This document shows, in pieces, positions 1 through 9,545 of a DNA stretch of 60,529 nt (positions are counted from its first letter, which is position 1; each line of letters starts with the position of its first letter). The DNA lies in assembly GCA_011390205.1 (NCBI GenBank), contig JAABSX010000022.1:1-60529 (forward strand), read 5' to 3'. A program made the position numbers and the translations under genes. This DNA is from Microscillaceae bacterium (GTDB lineage: Bacteria > Bacteroidota > Bacteroidia > Cytophagales > Microscillaceae). The notes beneath the pieces were generated by a model. The model did not search any database, was not told the DNA's origin, and saw only the letters and a list, made by a program, of their open reading frames with translations.

Positions 1-1
1 C

Positions 2-625
2 TACGCCTTCTGCTCAGGTGGTGACCAAAATGTGAGGGATGCCCAAGGCTACAAAGGTGAAGACGGAGTGGCAAGGCTCAACATCCTTGAGGTGCAGCGG
101 CTCATTAGATTTATGCCCAAGGTGGTCATCGCGGTAGTGCCTGGCTGGGCAGTAGGAGGGGGGCATAGCCTGCATGTGGTCTGTGATTTGAGCATTGCCA
201 GTAAAGAGCACGCTATTTTCAAACAGACAGATGCAGATGTGGCCAGTTTTGATGGGGGCTACGGCTCGGCCTACCTCGCCAAACAAATCGGACAAAAAAG
301 AGCTAGAGAGATTTTCTTTTTGGGCAGAAACTACAGTGCCCAAGAGGCCTTTGAGATGGGCATGGTCAATGCCGTAGTACCTCATGAGCAGCTAGAAGAG
401 GTGGCGTATGAGTGGGCTCAAGAGATTCTTACCAAAAGCCCTACTGCCATCAAGATGATTAAATTCGCCTTTAACCTTGCCGATGATGGGTTGGCAGGGC
501 AGCAGGTTTTTGCAGGAGAAGCCACCCGACTCGCCTACATGACCGAAGAGGCAAAAGAAGGAAGAAATGCCTTTTTGGAGAAAAGAAAGCCTGATTTTGA
601 TAAATTTACCAAGACAAGTAGTTAA
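2..625 (+). CDS. menB: 1,4-dihydroxy-2-naphthoyl-CoA synthase (MenB), 5' truncated
   Basis: MenB closes the second ring of the menaquinone head group, converting o-succinylbenzoyl-CoA to 1,4-dihydroxy-2-naphthoyl-CoA in the cytoplasm. The reading frame is open to the window edge, so the start is missing; about 207 residues of a usual ~275 are present. The visible part begins in the crotonase oxyanion-hole segment AFCSGGDQ, continues with [14 protein letters not shown], and has the MenB signature SFDGGYGS followed by the conserved [11 protein letters not shown] block. A normal basic C-terminal tail ends at TAA 623-625. It implies menaquinone-based respiration, as usual for Bacteroidota. It converges on recN. 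The family assignment is secure. An internal ATG at position 32 is not the start, because conserved MenB sequence lies upstream of it. Confidence 0.95.
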   Translation, partial: YAFCSGGDQNVRDAQGYKGEDGVARLNILEVQRLIRFMPKVVIAVVPGWAVGGGHSLHVVCDLSIASKEHAIFKQTDADVASFDGGYGSAYLAKQIGQKRAREIFFLGRNYSAQEAFEMGMVNAVVPHEQLEEVAYEWAQEILTKSPTAIKMIKFAFNLADDGLAGQQVFAGEATRLAYMTEEAKEGRNAFLEKRKPDFDKFTKTSS

Positions 626-635
626 TACTTGTCTT
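611..635 (+). terminator. hairpin over the menB stop codon
   Basis: A perfect 10-bp inverted repeat (611-620 with 626-635) has a 5-nt loop that contains the menB TAA. T-rich sequence follows. It probably ends or protects the menB transcript. Confidence 0.5.
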
Positions 636-637
636 CT

Positions 638-667
638 TATTCTGTAATTAGCCCATTTCTAGCAGTT
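638..667. repeat. 30-bp copy of the recN 3' end
   Basis: Positions 638-667 match 721-750 with two mismatches. The second copy covers the stop and last codons of recN (minus strand). The first lies between menB and the intergenic terminator and is not part of a gene. Confidence 0.7.
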
Positions 668-672
668 TTTTA

Positions 673-703
673 GATGTAGCACTTTTTTGAGAAGTGCTAC
701 ATC
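673..703. terminator. bidirectional terminator between menB and recN
   Basis: A 12-bp perfect inverted repeat (673-684 with 692-703) encloses a 7-nt T-rich loop and sits between two convergent genes. T-rich sequence flanks it on the plus side. Confidence 0.6.
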
Positions 704-730
704 TTGCTTTATTTACCTTTTATTCTGCAA

Positions 731-2386
731 TTAACCCATTTCTAGCAGTTCCTTAGCACTTAAGATAGCACTTTCGGAGGGTTGGGAGCCGCTAATCATT
801 TGGGCTATTTCTTGGATACGCTCGTCATCTGCCAGTTGGCGGATTCGGCTAATGGTGCGTTCGCCTGAGTCATCTTTATACACAAAATAGTGGTGATTGC
901 CTTTTGCAGCGATTTGGTGCAGGTGTGAGATGGCGATAATCTGGTGTTTTTGGGTCATTCCCTTGAACATATTGCCCATTTTGAGGGCGATTTCACCCGA
1001 AATGCCTGTGTCTATCTCATCAAAAATAATGGTAGGCATGGCGGTTTTTCCAGCCAAAATGTATTTAAGGGCAAGCATCAGCCTCGAAAACTCACCCCCT
1101 GAAGCCACTTTAGCGATTTCTTGGGGAGCGATGCCTTTATTAGCACTAAACAAGAAATTGACCAAATCAAGCCCTTCTGCCGTAGGGCTGATGGGCTCGC
1201 AAGTAATCTGAATCGTAGCATTGGGCATTCCTAGGTCAGCCAAGAGGTTTTTGATTTCTTGGGCAATTTGTGGCGCTACTGCCCTGCGGGTGTCTGAGAG
1301 GGCTTTGCCTTCAGTACGCATTTTTTGCTCAGTCTCGTCTAGTTTTTTTTTGAGCTGGGAGATTTCCTCATCAAAATTAGCGACTAGGTTCACTTTTTCT
1401 TCCAAATCTGTCTGAATTGCCAGCAGCCCAGCAATGGATTTCACTTGGTGCTTTTGCTGCAAATTGTAGAGGAGGCTTAACCTGCCTTGCACTTCTTCTA
1501 TGCGTTCGGGGTTAAATTCTACCTTTTCTTCTTCACGCTCTAGCTCCTGTGCGATGTCTTTCATCTCTAGCAAGCAGCTTTCTAGGCGTTCTTTGAGCTG
1601 TGCATATTCGGGCAAAAAATGCGAGATTTGCCCAAGCACATTTACTTTGACCCTTAGCTCATCATTGACGGCTAGTTCAGAATGAGATAAAAAAGCAAGC
1701 ACTTCATTGAGCTTGAGTTTTACCTCTTCGGAGCTTTCTAAGAGTTGTATTTCTTTCTCGAGTTCTTCTTGTTCATCTTCACGCAGGGCAGCTTTTTTGA
1801 GCTCATCTAAGAGGAAACTATGGTAATCAAATTCTTTTTTTGAGCGTGCAAACTCATCTTGGCGCTTTTTGTATTCGCTCACAAGGCTGGCGAATTGCTT
1901 GTATGTTTTTTGGTATTGAGTTTTGAGTGCGTGGTTGTGTGCATAGACATCTACAAGGTTGAGCTGGTAGAGGTGATCACCTAGCAGCAGGTTATCATGT
2001 TGGGAGTGAATATCTAGCAACTTTACGGAGATTTGCCTGAGGATGTCTAGTGTAACTGGGGTATCATTGATAAAAGCCCTTGATTTTCCTGAGGGGGCTA
2101 TTTCTCTTCTGATAGAGGTTTGGTCGGCGTAGTCTAGGTCAAATTTTTCGAAGAGTGCCTGCAAGTGATATGCTTTGAGCATAAAAGAAGCCTCCACCAC
2201 GCATTTTTGTTCGGTATTGAAGAGTGCCTTGAGGTCGGCACGGTTGCCCATGAGCAGCCCTATGGCTCCGAGCATGATAGATTTTCCTGCCCCTGTTTCA
2301 CCTGTAATGATATTGAGTGATTCGTGGGGTTTCATCTTAAGTTGCTCGATGAGTGCGTAGTTTTTTATTAATAAATCAGTAAGCAT
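731..2386 (-). CDS. recN: DNA repair protein RecN
   Basis: RecN is an SMC-like ATPase that acts early in double-strand-break repair, tethering DNA ends for recombination. The 551-residue protein has the family's usual length. Walker A (GETGAGKS) is at residues 29-36. A long central region is rich in charged heptads, as expected for the coiled-coil arm. The ABC signature ASGGEFSRLMLAL is near residues 428-440, and Walker B (TIIFDEIDTG) follows near 452-461. The start is ATG 2384-2386. The next gene upstream on the same strand (2453-2680) is 66 bp away, so co-transcription is likely. The last codons are duplicated in the intergenic region at 638-667. Confidence 0.95.
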   Translation of the reverse strand: MLTDLLIKNYALIEQLKMKPHESLNIITGETGAGKSIMLGAIGLLMGNRADLKALFNTEQKCVVEASFMLKAYHLQALFEKFDLDYADQTSIRREIAPSGKSRAFINDTPVTLDILRQISVKLLDIHSQHDNLLLGDHLYQLNLVDVYAHNHALKTQYQKTYKQFASLVSEYKKRQDEFARSKKEFDYHSFLLDELKKAALREDEQEELEKEIQLLESSEEVKLKLNEVLAFLSHSELAVNDELRVKVNVLGQISHFLPEYAQLKERLESCLLEMKDIAQELEREEEKVEFNPERIEEVQGRLSLLYNLQQKHQVKSIAGLLAIQTDLEEKVNLVANFDEEISQLKKKLDETEQKMRTEGKALSDTRRAVAPQIAQEIKNLLADLGMPNATIQITCEPISPTAEGLDLVNFLFSANKGIAPQEIAKVASGGEFSRLMLALKYILAGKTAMPTIIFDEIDTGISGEIALKMGNMFKGMTQKHQIIAISHLHQIAAKGNHHYFVYKDDSGERTISRIRQLADDERIQEIAQMISGSQPSESAILSAKELLEMG

Positions 2387-2452
2387 ATTGGGCTGATATT
2401 TAATCGAATTTAACCATTTCTAGGATTTTGTCTTTTTAGGACCAGGGATATT

Positions 2453-2680
2453 TTACCAATCACTTTTTTCATCTTTGAGGATTTGGCTGAGCTCAGCGAT
2501 TGGGATTGTGTGTTTTCTCAGGATCATATCTTTGAAGACAATGTGTTGGGTTTCTATTTTTAGGATGATACCGTGTAAAGTTACATTATTTTTCAAAATT
2601 AGGTGAATCTCTTGTCCTAAAAGCTTGGGTAAATGCGTTTGGATTTGTGCTTCAAAAATCCGAGTGAGTCTTTTACCCAT
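2453..2680 (-). CDS. small Sm-like (LSm-fold) protein, function unknown
   Basis: This 75-residue basic protein is not one I can name. After an N-terminal helix-like segment it has a strand pattern resembling an Sm1 motif: GQEIHLILKNN, then a turn Gly (LHGIILKI), then alternating hydrophobics (HIVFKDMIL) and a final strand/helix (IPIAELSQIL). In Sm/Hfq proteins such a strand pattern forms the RNA-binding ring, so an RNA role is possible but is inference only. The start is ATG 2678-2680. It lies 66 bp upstream of recN on the same strand and probably shares its transcript. There are no Cys residues, signal peptide or membrane segment. The alternative is a lineage-specific small beta-barrel protein that does not bind RNA. 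Confidence 0.7.
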   Translation of the reverse strand: MGKRLTRIFEAQIQTHLPKLLGQEIHLILKNNVTLHGIILKIETQHIVFKDMILRKHTIPIAELSQILKDEKSDW

Positions 2681-2796
2681 TGTATTTTTTTTGGTTTGTT
2701 GGTTTTATTTTTTTGCAAAATTTAGCGTAAAATCTGGTATTGCCAAATAATAAGTGATTTTTGTTTAAAAATTTAGTAACAGGATGGTTTTTTGGC

Positions 2797-4044
2797 TTAT
2801 TTTTTTTCTAATTGGGTGAGTTTACTTTCTATTTCTGCCAATTTCTCACTCATTTTGAGACGTTTGTAGATTTGTGCGAGGCTTTTCAAGACGATGACAT
2901 TGCTGGCATCAAGTGTATAAAGTTTTTCGAAGTGTATTTTGCTATCCTGAAAAAAGCCATCGGCTTGTTTTTCTATTTTATCTCCTACTTTTTGATATTC
3001 TGTGAATGTGAGTTTATCTATTTCTTTGAGTTTTTTGATTCCTTGGTTGTAATAAATCCCTGCTGTATTGTAGATGGCTGTAAAGTTAGAGGGGTCTAAT
3101 CGGATACACTGCTCGTAATTGTCTAGGGCTTCGTATGTTTTTTCGAGTCTTTGATAGACGATGGCAAGGTTAAAGTAATTATTAGGGTCGGAGGGGCTGG
3201 CTTTTACCCGTGCTTTTGCATCATTGAGTAGTTTTTCATCATTTGTGCCGAGAGCCTCTTGCAGAGCGATGCGTGCCTCGAGAAATTTTTCATCATTGGG
3301 GAAGTCTTGGAGGGCAAGGTCTAAGACCAGAAGTGTTTCTTTAGTATCATTGATGACATCTCTGCAAGTAGCGATGAGGTTTTCGTAGTGTTCATATTTA
3401 ATTTTCGGATTGTCTAAGATTCTTATGAGGTCTTTTACAGTCTGGATATAATTGGGGTAATCTTGGCTCAGGAATGCAGCATAGGCGGCTATGCTGTGGG
3501 CAAGGGTATCTTTTGCATCAAGTTTTTTGGCGAGTTGTGCAGTTCGAAAAGCGATTTTATACATGCTGTTGGTTTGCAGGTCTTTGGAAGCCCCGATTTC
3601 TCTGGTCATTTTGTAAGCTTTTTTGTAGTATTTTCCTGCGATGTTGAGGGCAGTACTTTGCAAGCTATCAAGCCCTATTTTGCTGCTATCTGTGTAGCTA
3701 TTTTGCACATCTTTCATCTGAATGACTTCTTGATAGGCTTGGTAAGCTTTAAAAAGTGCGATGGTATCTTGCCCTGAGAAAGTGCCTCTGATATCACTGG
3801 CGATGAAGGCATAGGTTTTGGCTTTTAAGAATCCAATCTCTGTCTGCTGTTTGGGGTCATTTGTTTCATTTTCTTGGAGTAGCTCCAGTACTTGTCTGGC
3901 GGCTTCATAGCGTTGCTCATTGATGGCGATGTAGGCATCTTGTAGTGTTTGTGCCTGCAGGTGATTATATTGGAAAGAGAACAAGATTCCAAAAAAGACA
4001 AAAAGAAGATGTATCTGGAAAAATTTCATAGAGTTTATTTTCAT
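2797..4044 (-). CDS. exported tetratricopeptide-repeat protein
   Basis: The 415-residue protein has an N-terminal signal peptide (hydrophobic segment ending near QAQ, residues 30-32), so it should be periplasmic. The rest is helical with TPR-like units; the clearest is SDPNNYFNLAIVYQRL followed by YEALDNYEQCIRLDP and FTAIYNTAGIYYNQG. TPR proteins act as protein-binding scaffolds; no partner can be inferred. The first ATG is at 4042-4044; an internal ATG five codons later gives an equally good signal peptide. Its C-terminal half resembles that of the next gene upstream (4205-5395): both share an 'FEKLY...LAQIY' layout after a charged linker. The two probably arose by tandem duplication. Confidence 0.85.
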   Translation of the reverse strand: MKINSMKFFQIHLLFVFFGILFSFQYNHLQAQTLQDAYIAINEQRYEAARQVLELLQENETNDPKQQTEIGFLKAKTYAFIASDIRGTFSGQDTIALFKAYQAYQEVIQMKDVQNSYTDSSKIGLDSLQSTALNIAGKYYKKAYKMTREIGASKDLQTNSMYKIAFRTAQLAKKLDAKDTLAHSIAAYAAFLSQDYPNYIQTVKDLIRILDNPKIKYEHYENLIATCRDVINDTKETLLVLDLALQDFPNDEKFLEARIALQEALGTNDEKLLNDAKARVKASPSDPNNYFNLAIVYQRLEKTYEALDNYEQCIRLDPSNFTAIYNTAGIYYNQGIKKLKEIDKLTFTEYQKVGDKIEKQADGFFQDSKIHFEKLYTLDASNVIVLKSLAQIYKRLKMSEKLAEIESKLTQLEKK

Positions 4045-4151
4045 GGAAAAACGTGCAAAAGAGCTTGATTTGGATATATAAGGATAGGCTTGTGGTTATT
4101 TTATATTTTATCTATCTTTATTTTATTTACCAATATTTCATTTCACAAAAA

Positions 4152-4181
4152 AAAAGCCAAGTCTGCAAGGACTTGGCTTTT
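4152..4181 (-). terminator. intrinsic terminator after the 4205-5395 TPR gene
   Basis: A perfect 12-bp inverted repeat (4152-4163 with 4170-4181) has a 6-nt loop. On the minus strand it is followed by a run of T (plus-strand A at 4147-4155). It separates the two TPR genes transcriptionally. Confidence 0.75.
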
Positions 4182-4204
4182 GTTGGGGAGACGCTTCTTG
4201 AATA

Positions 4205-5395
4205 CTACTCATCAAGAGACTCTAGCTCATCAGTTAGTTTTTCAGCTGTTTTTGTATCTCCTGTGATTCTGTAAATCTGGGCAAGGGGTCCGATTACTCT
4301 TGCTGTCTTGCCTTCGGGCATTTTGTATAATTTTTCAAAATAAGGGAGTGCTTTTTTAAATTCTACGGCAGCTTTTTCTTCTACGGCAGCTCCTTTTTTG
4401 TTGTATTCATCTAGGGTCATTTGATCCACTTCTTTTTTGATTTCTACGGCTTTGTTAAAGAACAGTGCCCCTGAGTTAAACAGTGCATCATAGTTAGGCA
4501 GGATGGCATTGCTTTTATCATAATAAGAGAGAGCTGTTTCATTGTCTCCTTTTTTCTCATAAAGCACCCCTAGGTTAAAGTTAAAAAGAGATTTGTCTTC
4601 ATCAGTAGTAGCATTGCTTAGGCTTTGCTCTATCCCTGTGATGGCTTCATCTACTTTGTTAAGGTCAAGATACAACTGTAGGGCGATGGACTGCATTTGC
4701 TTGTAAGACTCAGGGTCAGTGTTTGGGTCTAGTTTTAGTCCTTTTTCTGCGATTTCGAGTGATTTTTCTTTGTCTTCTTTTTCTTTCAAGAGGTAAAAAG
4801 AATAAAGCATAAAATAGCGAGTTTTGCCCTCAAAATTCATTTCTAAGGCTTTCGTAACAGACTTTTCAAAGTCTTCAAAGCGTTCTTGGCCGTAGGCAAG
4901 GTCGGCAGCATACATAAAGGGGATAGTATCCTGTGGGTTGGTAGTCTGGGCAATCAAAAAAGCATCTAATGCCCCGCCGAGGTCATCGGCTTGGTATCTT
5001 CCTACACCATAGTTAATGACGATTGGGTGGATACCAGCAAGCTCCTGTTCAGCATTTTTGTAGATGCCTCCTTTTTTGTCTTTTTCTTTGTCATAGTCTA
5101 GCTCTTTGGCTTTGGCAAAAGACTCCATGGCAATGTTAATAGGGTCATCGGAGAGCGAGGAGTAAACACCTGTTTGGTCTGCTGCGATTCTGGAATAGAT
5201 CTGCCCTCTGACCAGCCATGTTTTGGCTTTTGAAACAGCTTTTTCATCCTTGATGGCTTCGTCTATTTTTTCTTTTGCCTTGTCAAGTGTACCCGCATCC
5301 ATAGCAAGCACGGCTGCACCTACTTGTGCAAATGTATGGGTATGTGCTGCAGCCAGTAGAAAGGTTGCCAATAATAGTAATTTTATTGTCTTCAT
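4205..5395 (-). CDS. exported tetratricopeptide-repeat protein
   Basis: The 396-residue protein has a clear signal peptide (LLLLATFLLAAAHTHTFAQ) and a helical body with repeated ~34-residue units, including LDAFLIAQTTNPQDTIPFMYAADLA-like blocks and a canonical TPR (LFNFNLGVLYEKKGDNETAL then YYDKSNAILP). It should act in the periplasm as a protein-interaction scaffold. The start is ATG 5393-5395, just before the signal peptide. It is related to the downstream gene 2797-4044, but a strong terminator lies between them. No catalytic motif is seen. Confidence 0.87.
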   Translation of the reverse strand: MKTIKLLLLATFLLAAAHTHTFAQVGAAVLAMDAGTLDKAKEKIDEAIKDEKAVSKAKTWLVRGQIYSRIAADQTGVYSSLSDDPINIAMESFAKAKELDYDKEKDKKGGIYKNAEQELAGIHPIVINYGVGRYQADDLGGALDAFLIAQTTNPQDTIPFMYAADLAYGQERFEDFEKSVTKALEMNFEGKTRYFMLYSFYLLKEKEDKEKSLEIAEKGLKLDPNTDPESYKQMQSIALQLYLDLNKVDEAITGIEQSLSNATTDEDKSLFNFNLGVLYEKKGDNETALSYYDKSNAILPNYDALFNSGALFFNKAVEIKKEVDQMTLDEYNKKGAAVEEKAAVEFKKALPYFEKLYKMPEGKTARVIGPLAQIYRITGDTKTAEKLTDELESLDE

Positions 5396-5461
5396 AAATT
5401 CTTGTTTTTTTACTAAAAAAAGTTTTTTTGTTTACAAATATCCAAAGATATTCCCAAAAAG

Positions 5462-5499
5462 CAATAAATAGTGCTGAGTTCGCTCAGAAATATTTATTG
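5462..5499 (-). terminator. stem-loop downstream of gyrA
   Basis: There is an outer 9-bp inverted repeat (5462-5470 with 5491-5499) and an inner 5-bp stem with a stable TTCG/CGAA loop (5474-5487). It lies 24 bp past the gyrA stop; T-rich sequence follows on the minus strand only loosely. Confidence 0.5.
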
Positions 5500-5522
5500 T
5501 TTTTGGGGAATAGTTCAAGCTA

Positions 5523-8075
5523 CTAACGGTCATCAGTAGGTGTATTATTGTCATGCTCCTCTGATTTACTATCGAGGTCTTGTGGCTCTGTGGCATTGCC
5601 TTCTTCTTGTGGGCTGATTTCTTCTTCTTCACCTTCTACACTTTCTACCCTGGCTACAGAGGCGACTATGTCATCTTCTTGTAAGCGGATAAGTCTTACG
5701 CCTTGTGTAGCACGGCCCATGATTCTCATATTCTGGACAGAAAGTCGGATGACCATTCCTGAGCGATTTACAAGGATAAGGTCATCACTATCTACCACTT
5801 CTTTGATGGCCACAAGTTGCCCTGTTTTTTCGGTGATGTTCATCGTAATGACTCCCTTGCCACCTCTTCGGGTTACTCTGTAATCTTCTATGCTTGAGCG
5901 CTTGCCGTAGCCATTTTCGGATACTACGAGCAGATTGGCTTGTTCTCTGTTGATACAGACCATCCCGATGACCACATCATTGTCATTGTCTAGGTTAATG
6001 CCTCTTACCCCTGTGGCTGTTCTGCCCATAGCACGGACTTGGCTCTCATGAAATCTAATGGCACGCCCAGAACGCAATGCAAGGATAATGTCATTCTCTC
6101 CGTTGGTCAGCCTGACATCTAGCAATCGGTCTCCTTCGTGGAAGTTGATGGCACGGATTCCATTTTGACGTGGGCGAGAGAAGGCTTCTAGGGGAGTTTT
6201 TTTGATGACTCCCTGTTGTGTAGCCATGATGATGAAGTGGTTATTGAGGTAATCTTCATCTTGTAGATTACTTACATTGATAACTGCCTGCACTTGGTCA
6301 TCTTTATCCATCTGGATAATGTTCTGGATGGCACGCCCTTTAGCAGTTTTGCCACCTTCGGGTAGCTGGTATCCTTTTATCCAATAGACCTGCCCTGAGT
6401 GTGTGAAGATGAGCAGATAATCATGGGTAGAAGCTACAAAAATATGTGTGGTGAAGTCATCTCCCTTAGAAACCCCTCTTGAGCCTACGCCCCCACGGTT
6501 TTGGGTGCGGTATTCGTCTAGCGAATTGCGTTTTACGTAGCCTTGATGCGAGATAGTAATGACCACTTCTTCTTGCGGAATGAGGTCTTCATCCATAAAC
6601 TCTTCGGAGTTCATTTCTATCTCTGTGCGGCGGGCATCTCCGTATTTTTCGAGCATTTCTTGGAGTTCATCTTTGATAATCTGTACACGCAGCCCTTTAT
6701 CGGCAATGACAGACTCTAGATACTCAATAAGCTCAGTGATGCGCTTGTATTCTTCTACGATTTTATCACGCTCGAGGGCAGTAAGGCGTTGCAAGCGAAT
6801 ATCTAAGATGGCTTTGGCTTGAATCTCAGAGAGTTCGAATGTTTCCATCAAGCCTGTGCGGGCTGTTTCGCCATCTTTAGAGGCACGAATCAATGCAATG
6901 ACCTCATCTAGGTGGTCAAGTGCGATGAGAAGCCCTTCTAGGATATGCTGTCGGGCTTTAGCTTCTCTTAGTTCGTATTCAGTTCTTCGTAAGATAACAT
7001 CGTGTCTGTGCTCAATATAATGATGTATCAGCTCTTTGAGGTTCAGTGTATAAGGTCTTCCTTTGACGAGGCAGACATTATTGACTCCGAAGGAGGTCTG
7101 TAGGGCAGTATATTTGAATAATTGATTCAAGACTACCATAGGCACTGCATCACGGCGGAGGTCATAGACGATTCTGAGTCCATCTCTGTCAGATTCGTCA
7201 CGTATTTCACTGATTCCCTCTATCTTTCGGTCTTGGATGAGTCCAACTGTTTTCTCAATGAGTGTTGCTTTATTGACCTGATAGGGGATTTCATTGACGA
7301 TGATTTGCGTTTTTCCTGTGGGTGTATGAGTGATTTCTGCCTTTGCCCTGATGATGATTCTTCCTCGCCCTGTTTCATAGGCTTTATAAACCCCTTGATA
7401 GCCATAGATGATGCCCCCCGTGGGGAAGTCAGGTGCGGGGATGTGCTCCATCAGATCTGTAATGCTGATTTCAGGATTGTCTAAGAAGGCAAAAATACCT
7501 GCAATGACTTCGGAGATATTGTGCGGAGCCATGTTGGTTGCCATTCCTACGGCGATTCCCGAGCTACCATTGACGAGGAGGTTAGGGATTTTGCAAGGCA
7601 ATACGCTAGGTTCTTTGAGAGATTCGTCAAAGTTGGGTGTGAAGTCCACCGTTTCTTTGTTGAGGTCTGCTAAAAGTTCTTCAGAAATACGCTGTAAGCG
7701 GGCCTCGGTATATCTCATGGCTGCTGGAGAGTCACCATCTACTGAGCCAAAGTTACCCTGACCATCTACCAAAGGATAACGCATAGACCAAGGCTGTGCC
7801 AGACGCACCATTGTATCATAGACCGAAGAATCACCGTGAGGGTGATATTTTCCGAGGCACTCCCCCACGATACGGGCGGATTTTTTGTAGGGTTTGCCAG
7901 CACCTAGCCCGAGGTCAGACATACTGTAGAGCACACGGCGGTGGACGGGTTTGAGTCCATCACGGACATCGGGTAAGGCACGAGAGACGATGACAGACAT
8001 GGCGTAGTCAATGTATGCACTACGCATTTCTTCCTCAATATCAACCGGGGTGATTTGGTCGAGTGATTCTTGCAT
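5523..8075 (-). CDS. gyrA: DNA gyrase subunit A
   Basis: GyrA cleaves and rejoins DNA in the gyrase heterotetramer, introducing negative supercoils. The 850-residue protein has the catalytic tyrosine at Y122 ([10 protein letters not shown]). The quinolone-determining region reads [10 protein letters not shown], with S83 and D87 as in drug-sensitive enzymes. The C-terminal DNA-wrapping domain is present. Its first blade has an altered GyrA-box, [10 protein letters not shown], and a more canonical RRGGKG occurs later in the domain. The tail is strongly acidic (EGEEEE followed by many D/E). A ParC identity is less likely given the GyrA-box-like motifs and length. The start is ATG 8073-8075; 277 bp upstream contain its promoter. 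Confidence 0.93.
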   Translation of the reverse strand: MQESLDQITPVDIEEEMRSAYIDYAMSVIVSRALPDVRDGLKPVHRRVLYSMSDLGLGAGKPYKKSARIVGECLGKYHPHGDSSVYDTMVRLAQPWSMRYPLVDGQGNFGSVDGDSPAAMRYTEARLQRISEELLADLNKETVDFTPNFDESLKEPSVLPCKIPNLLVNGSSGIAVGMATNMAPHNISEVIAGIFAFLDNPEISITDLMEHIPAPDFPTGGIIYGYQGVYKAYETGRGRIIIRAKAEITHTPTGKTQIIVNEIPYQVNKATLIEKTVGLIQDRKIEGISEIRDESDRDGLRIVYDLRRDAVPMVVLNQLFKYTALQTSFGVNNVCLVKGRPYTLNLKELIHHYIEHRHDVILRRTEYELREAKARQHILEGLLIALDHLDEVIALIRASKDGETARTGLMETFELSEIQAKAILDIRLQRLTALERDKIVEEYKRITELIEYLESVIADKGLRVQIIKDELQEMLEKYGDARRTEIEMNSEEFMDEDLIPQEEVVITISHQGYVKRNSLDEYRTQNRGGVGSRGVSKGDDFTTHIFVASTHDYLLIFTHSGQVYWIKGYQLPEGGKTAKGRAIQNIIQMDKDDQVQAVINVSNLQDEDYLNNHFIIMATQQGVIKKTPLEAFSRPRQNGIRAINFHEGDRLLDVRLTNGENDIILALRSGRAIRFHESQVRAMGRTATGVRGINLDNDNDVVIGMVCINREQANLLVVSENGYGKRSSIEDYRVTRRGGKGVITMNITEKTGQLVAIKEVVDSDDLILVNRSGMVIRLSVQNMRIMGRATQGVRLIRLQEDDIVASVARVESVEGEEEEISPQEEGNATEPQDLDSKSEEHDNNTPTDDR

Positions 8076-8239
8076 TTTTATTGTACTTAATTAAGATTAT
8101 TAAAAATAGTTAGTTTATTTTTTGGGCAATCCATCCTATATATGTTGGGATTGTTTGGGTGTGTTTTGAGAAAAGCCAACATAATCTTGGTAGAGACTCT
8201 GATAGATGTGTGAGTGTCTTTTTGTTTCATTTTGTGGAT

Positions 8240-8273
8240 AATGCCTAAAAATCAAAGCCTAAAATTAGGCATT
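8240..8273 (-). terminator. possible terminator after the small lipoprotein gene
   Basis: A 9-bp inverted repeat (8240-8248 with 8265-8273) has a 16-nt loop that contains a second partial copy of one arm. It lies 80 bp downstream of the minus-strand gene 8353-8628 and upstream of gyrA. Confidence 0.35.
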
Positions 8274-8352
8274 ATTTATTAGAATTGAAAACAAAAAAGT
8301 ATTTTAACACCTTATTCAAGTACGTGATAATCAATTATTTACGAATTATTTA

Positions 8353-8628
8353 TCAGTAAGCTTCTCTGGTGTCTATTTTTCTGTATTTTCCGTCTGCTGA
8401 TTTGGCTTTGTATTTTTTTCTGAAGATGTATCTATGCCATTCTACCCCTCTATATACCCTGAGGGCTGATTTTCCTCCTTTGACAGTTTCACCGTATTTT
8501 TGGTGGTTGTGGTCAATGACAACGGCACATTGAGGCATTTTGCAGCGTGGAGGCATGCATGAGGAAGCCAGCAGCAGTAGGGAAAATAAGATAAAAAGGG
8601 GGTGTTTGATAAGTCTAAGGAATTGCAT
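8353..8628 (-). CDS. small putative lipoprotein, function unknown
   Basis: The 91-residue protein has a hydrophobic N-terminus ending in a lipobox-like LLASSC (Cys at residue 24), which suggests lipidation and an envelope location. The mature part is short, basic and rich in Tyr, Arg and Lys, with a Cys/Met/Pro-rich start (MPPRCKMPQC). I recognise no family. The start is ATG 8626-8628. Lys/Arg-rich blocks (FRKKYKAKSADGKYRK) hint at contact with an acidic surface or nucleic acid, but this is speculation. It is probably monocistronic: the next gene on the strand starts 87 bp upstream and a hairpin follows. Confidence 0.75.
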   Translation of the reverse strand: MQFLRLIKHPLFILFSLLLLASSCMPPRCKMPQCAVVIDHNHQKYGETVKGGKSALRVYRGVEWHRYIFRKKYKAKSADGKYRKIDTREAY

Positions 8629-8715
8629 TTTTTATATTTTTAGGGGTAGTGATTAATTGCTTCAATACTTCAAAAAAATAACGGGATAAGTTTGAATAAG
8701 TTGTACTTCACCTCA

Positions 8716-9501
8716 TTAGGGCAGTTCCCAGAAATCACCCCAGAGTCTTTGCCCTCCATCTGCATAGATGGTTTCTCCTGTGATGTAGCTTGCTAGGGGG
8801 CTTGCCAAGAAGAGGGCAAGTGCTGTGATTTCTTGTGCTGTGCCTAGTCGTTTGGCGGGTATTTTTTTAGGCACTTGCTCCAAGGTGTATTGCCGCACTT
8901 CATCGGGGTAGGTATCTAAGCCTGAGGTTCGGATTACGCCAGGGGCAATGGCATTGACCTGTATTCCGTATTTACTCCACTCTACGGCAAGGGTTTTGGT
9001 GAGGTTATCTACACCAGCACGGGCGGCGCCTGTGTGTATCATTCCTGGAAACCCTCGGTGTATTTGTGCGATGATATTGATGATTTTGCCTTGATTCTGG
9101 GGTATAAAGAAGGCCTTGCTGATGGCTTGGGTCATATACCAAGTTCCGTTTAGATTGTTATGGATGACGGCATCCCAGCCTTTGTTCGTGATGTCTTCGG
9201 CGGCTGCCCTGAATTGCCCTCCTGCATTGTTTATGAGGATATCAATGGTTTTGCTTTGGCTTTTGATGATTGTGATGGCTTCTTCTATCCTTTGGGGCTG
9301 CCTGATGTCTATAGAGATGTATTTACAATCTCCAATCAGGCTGAGTTTTTCTTGTGCTTTTTGAAGTTTTTCCTCATTTCGGGAGGCTATCCATACACTT
9401 GCACCATATTCTAAAAGTTGTTGAGCGATTTCATAACCTATTCCTGAGCCTCCCCCTGTGATGATGGCTATTTTGTTTTTGAATAAATCTTTTTGAAACA
9501 T
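8716..9501 (-). CDS. SDR-family enoyl-CoA reductase, PECR-like
   Basis: This 261-residue short-chain dehydrogenase/reductase probably reduces trans-2-enoyl-CoA (or 2,4-dienoyl-CoA) with NADPH. It has the nucleotide motif TGGGSGIG and NNAG. The usual YxxxK is absent: the segment reads HTGAARAGVDNLTKTLA, which matches my recollection of the peroxisomal trans-2-enoyl-CoA reductase family (HSGAARAGV). The C-terminus ends in a DGGQRLWGDFW segment. I chose ATG 9499-9501; the longer frame would need a TTG three codons earlier. No other fatty-acid gene is next to it, so the exact substrate is unproven. Confidence 0.85.
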   Translation of the reverse strand: MFQKDLFKNKIAIITGGGSGIGYEIAQQLLEYGASVWIASRNEEKLQKAQEKLSLIGDCKYISIDIRQPQRIEEAITIIKSQSKTIDILINNAGGQFRAAAEDITNKGWDAVIHNNLNGTWYMTQAISKAFFIPQNQGKIINIIAQIHRGFPGMIHTGAARAGVDNLTKTLAVEWSKYGIQVNAIAPGVIRTSGLDTYPDEVRQYTLEQVPKKIPAKRLGTAQEITALALFLASPLASYITGETIYADGGQRLWGDFWELP

Positions 9502-9545
9502 TTTTTTCAAGTTTATGGGTAGATATTTTGCGGTTTGGCTTGGTA

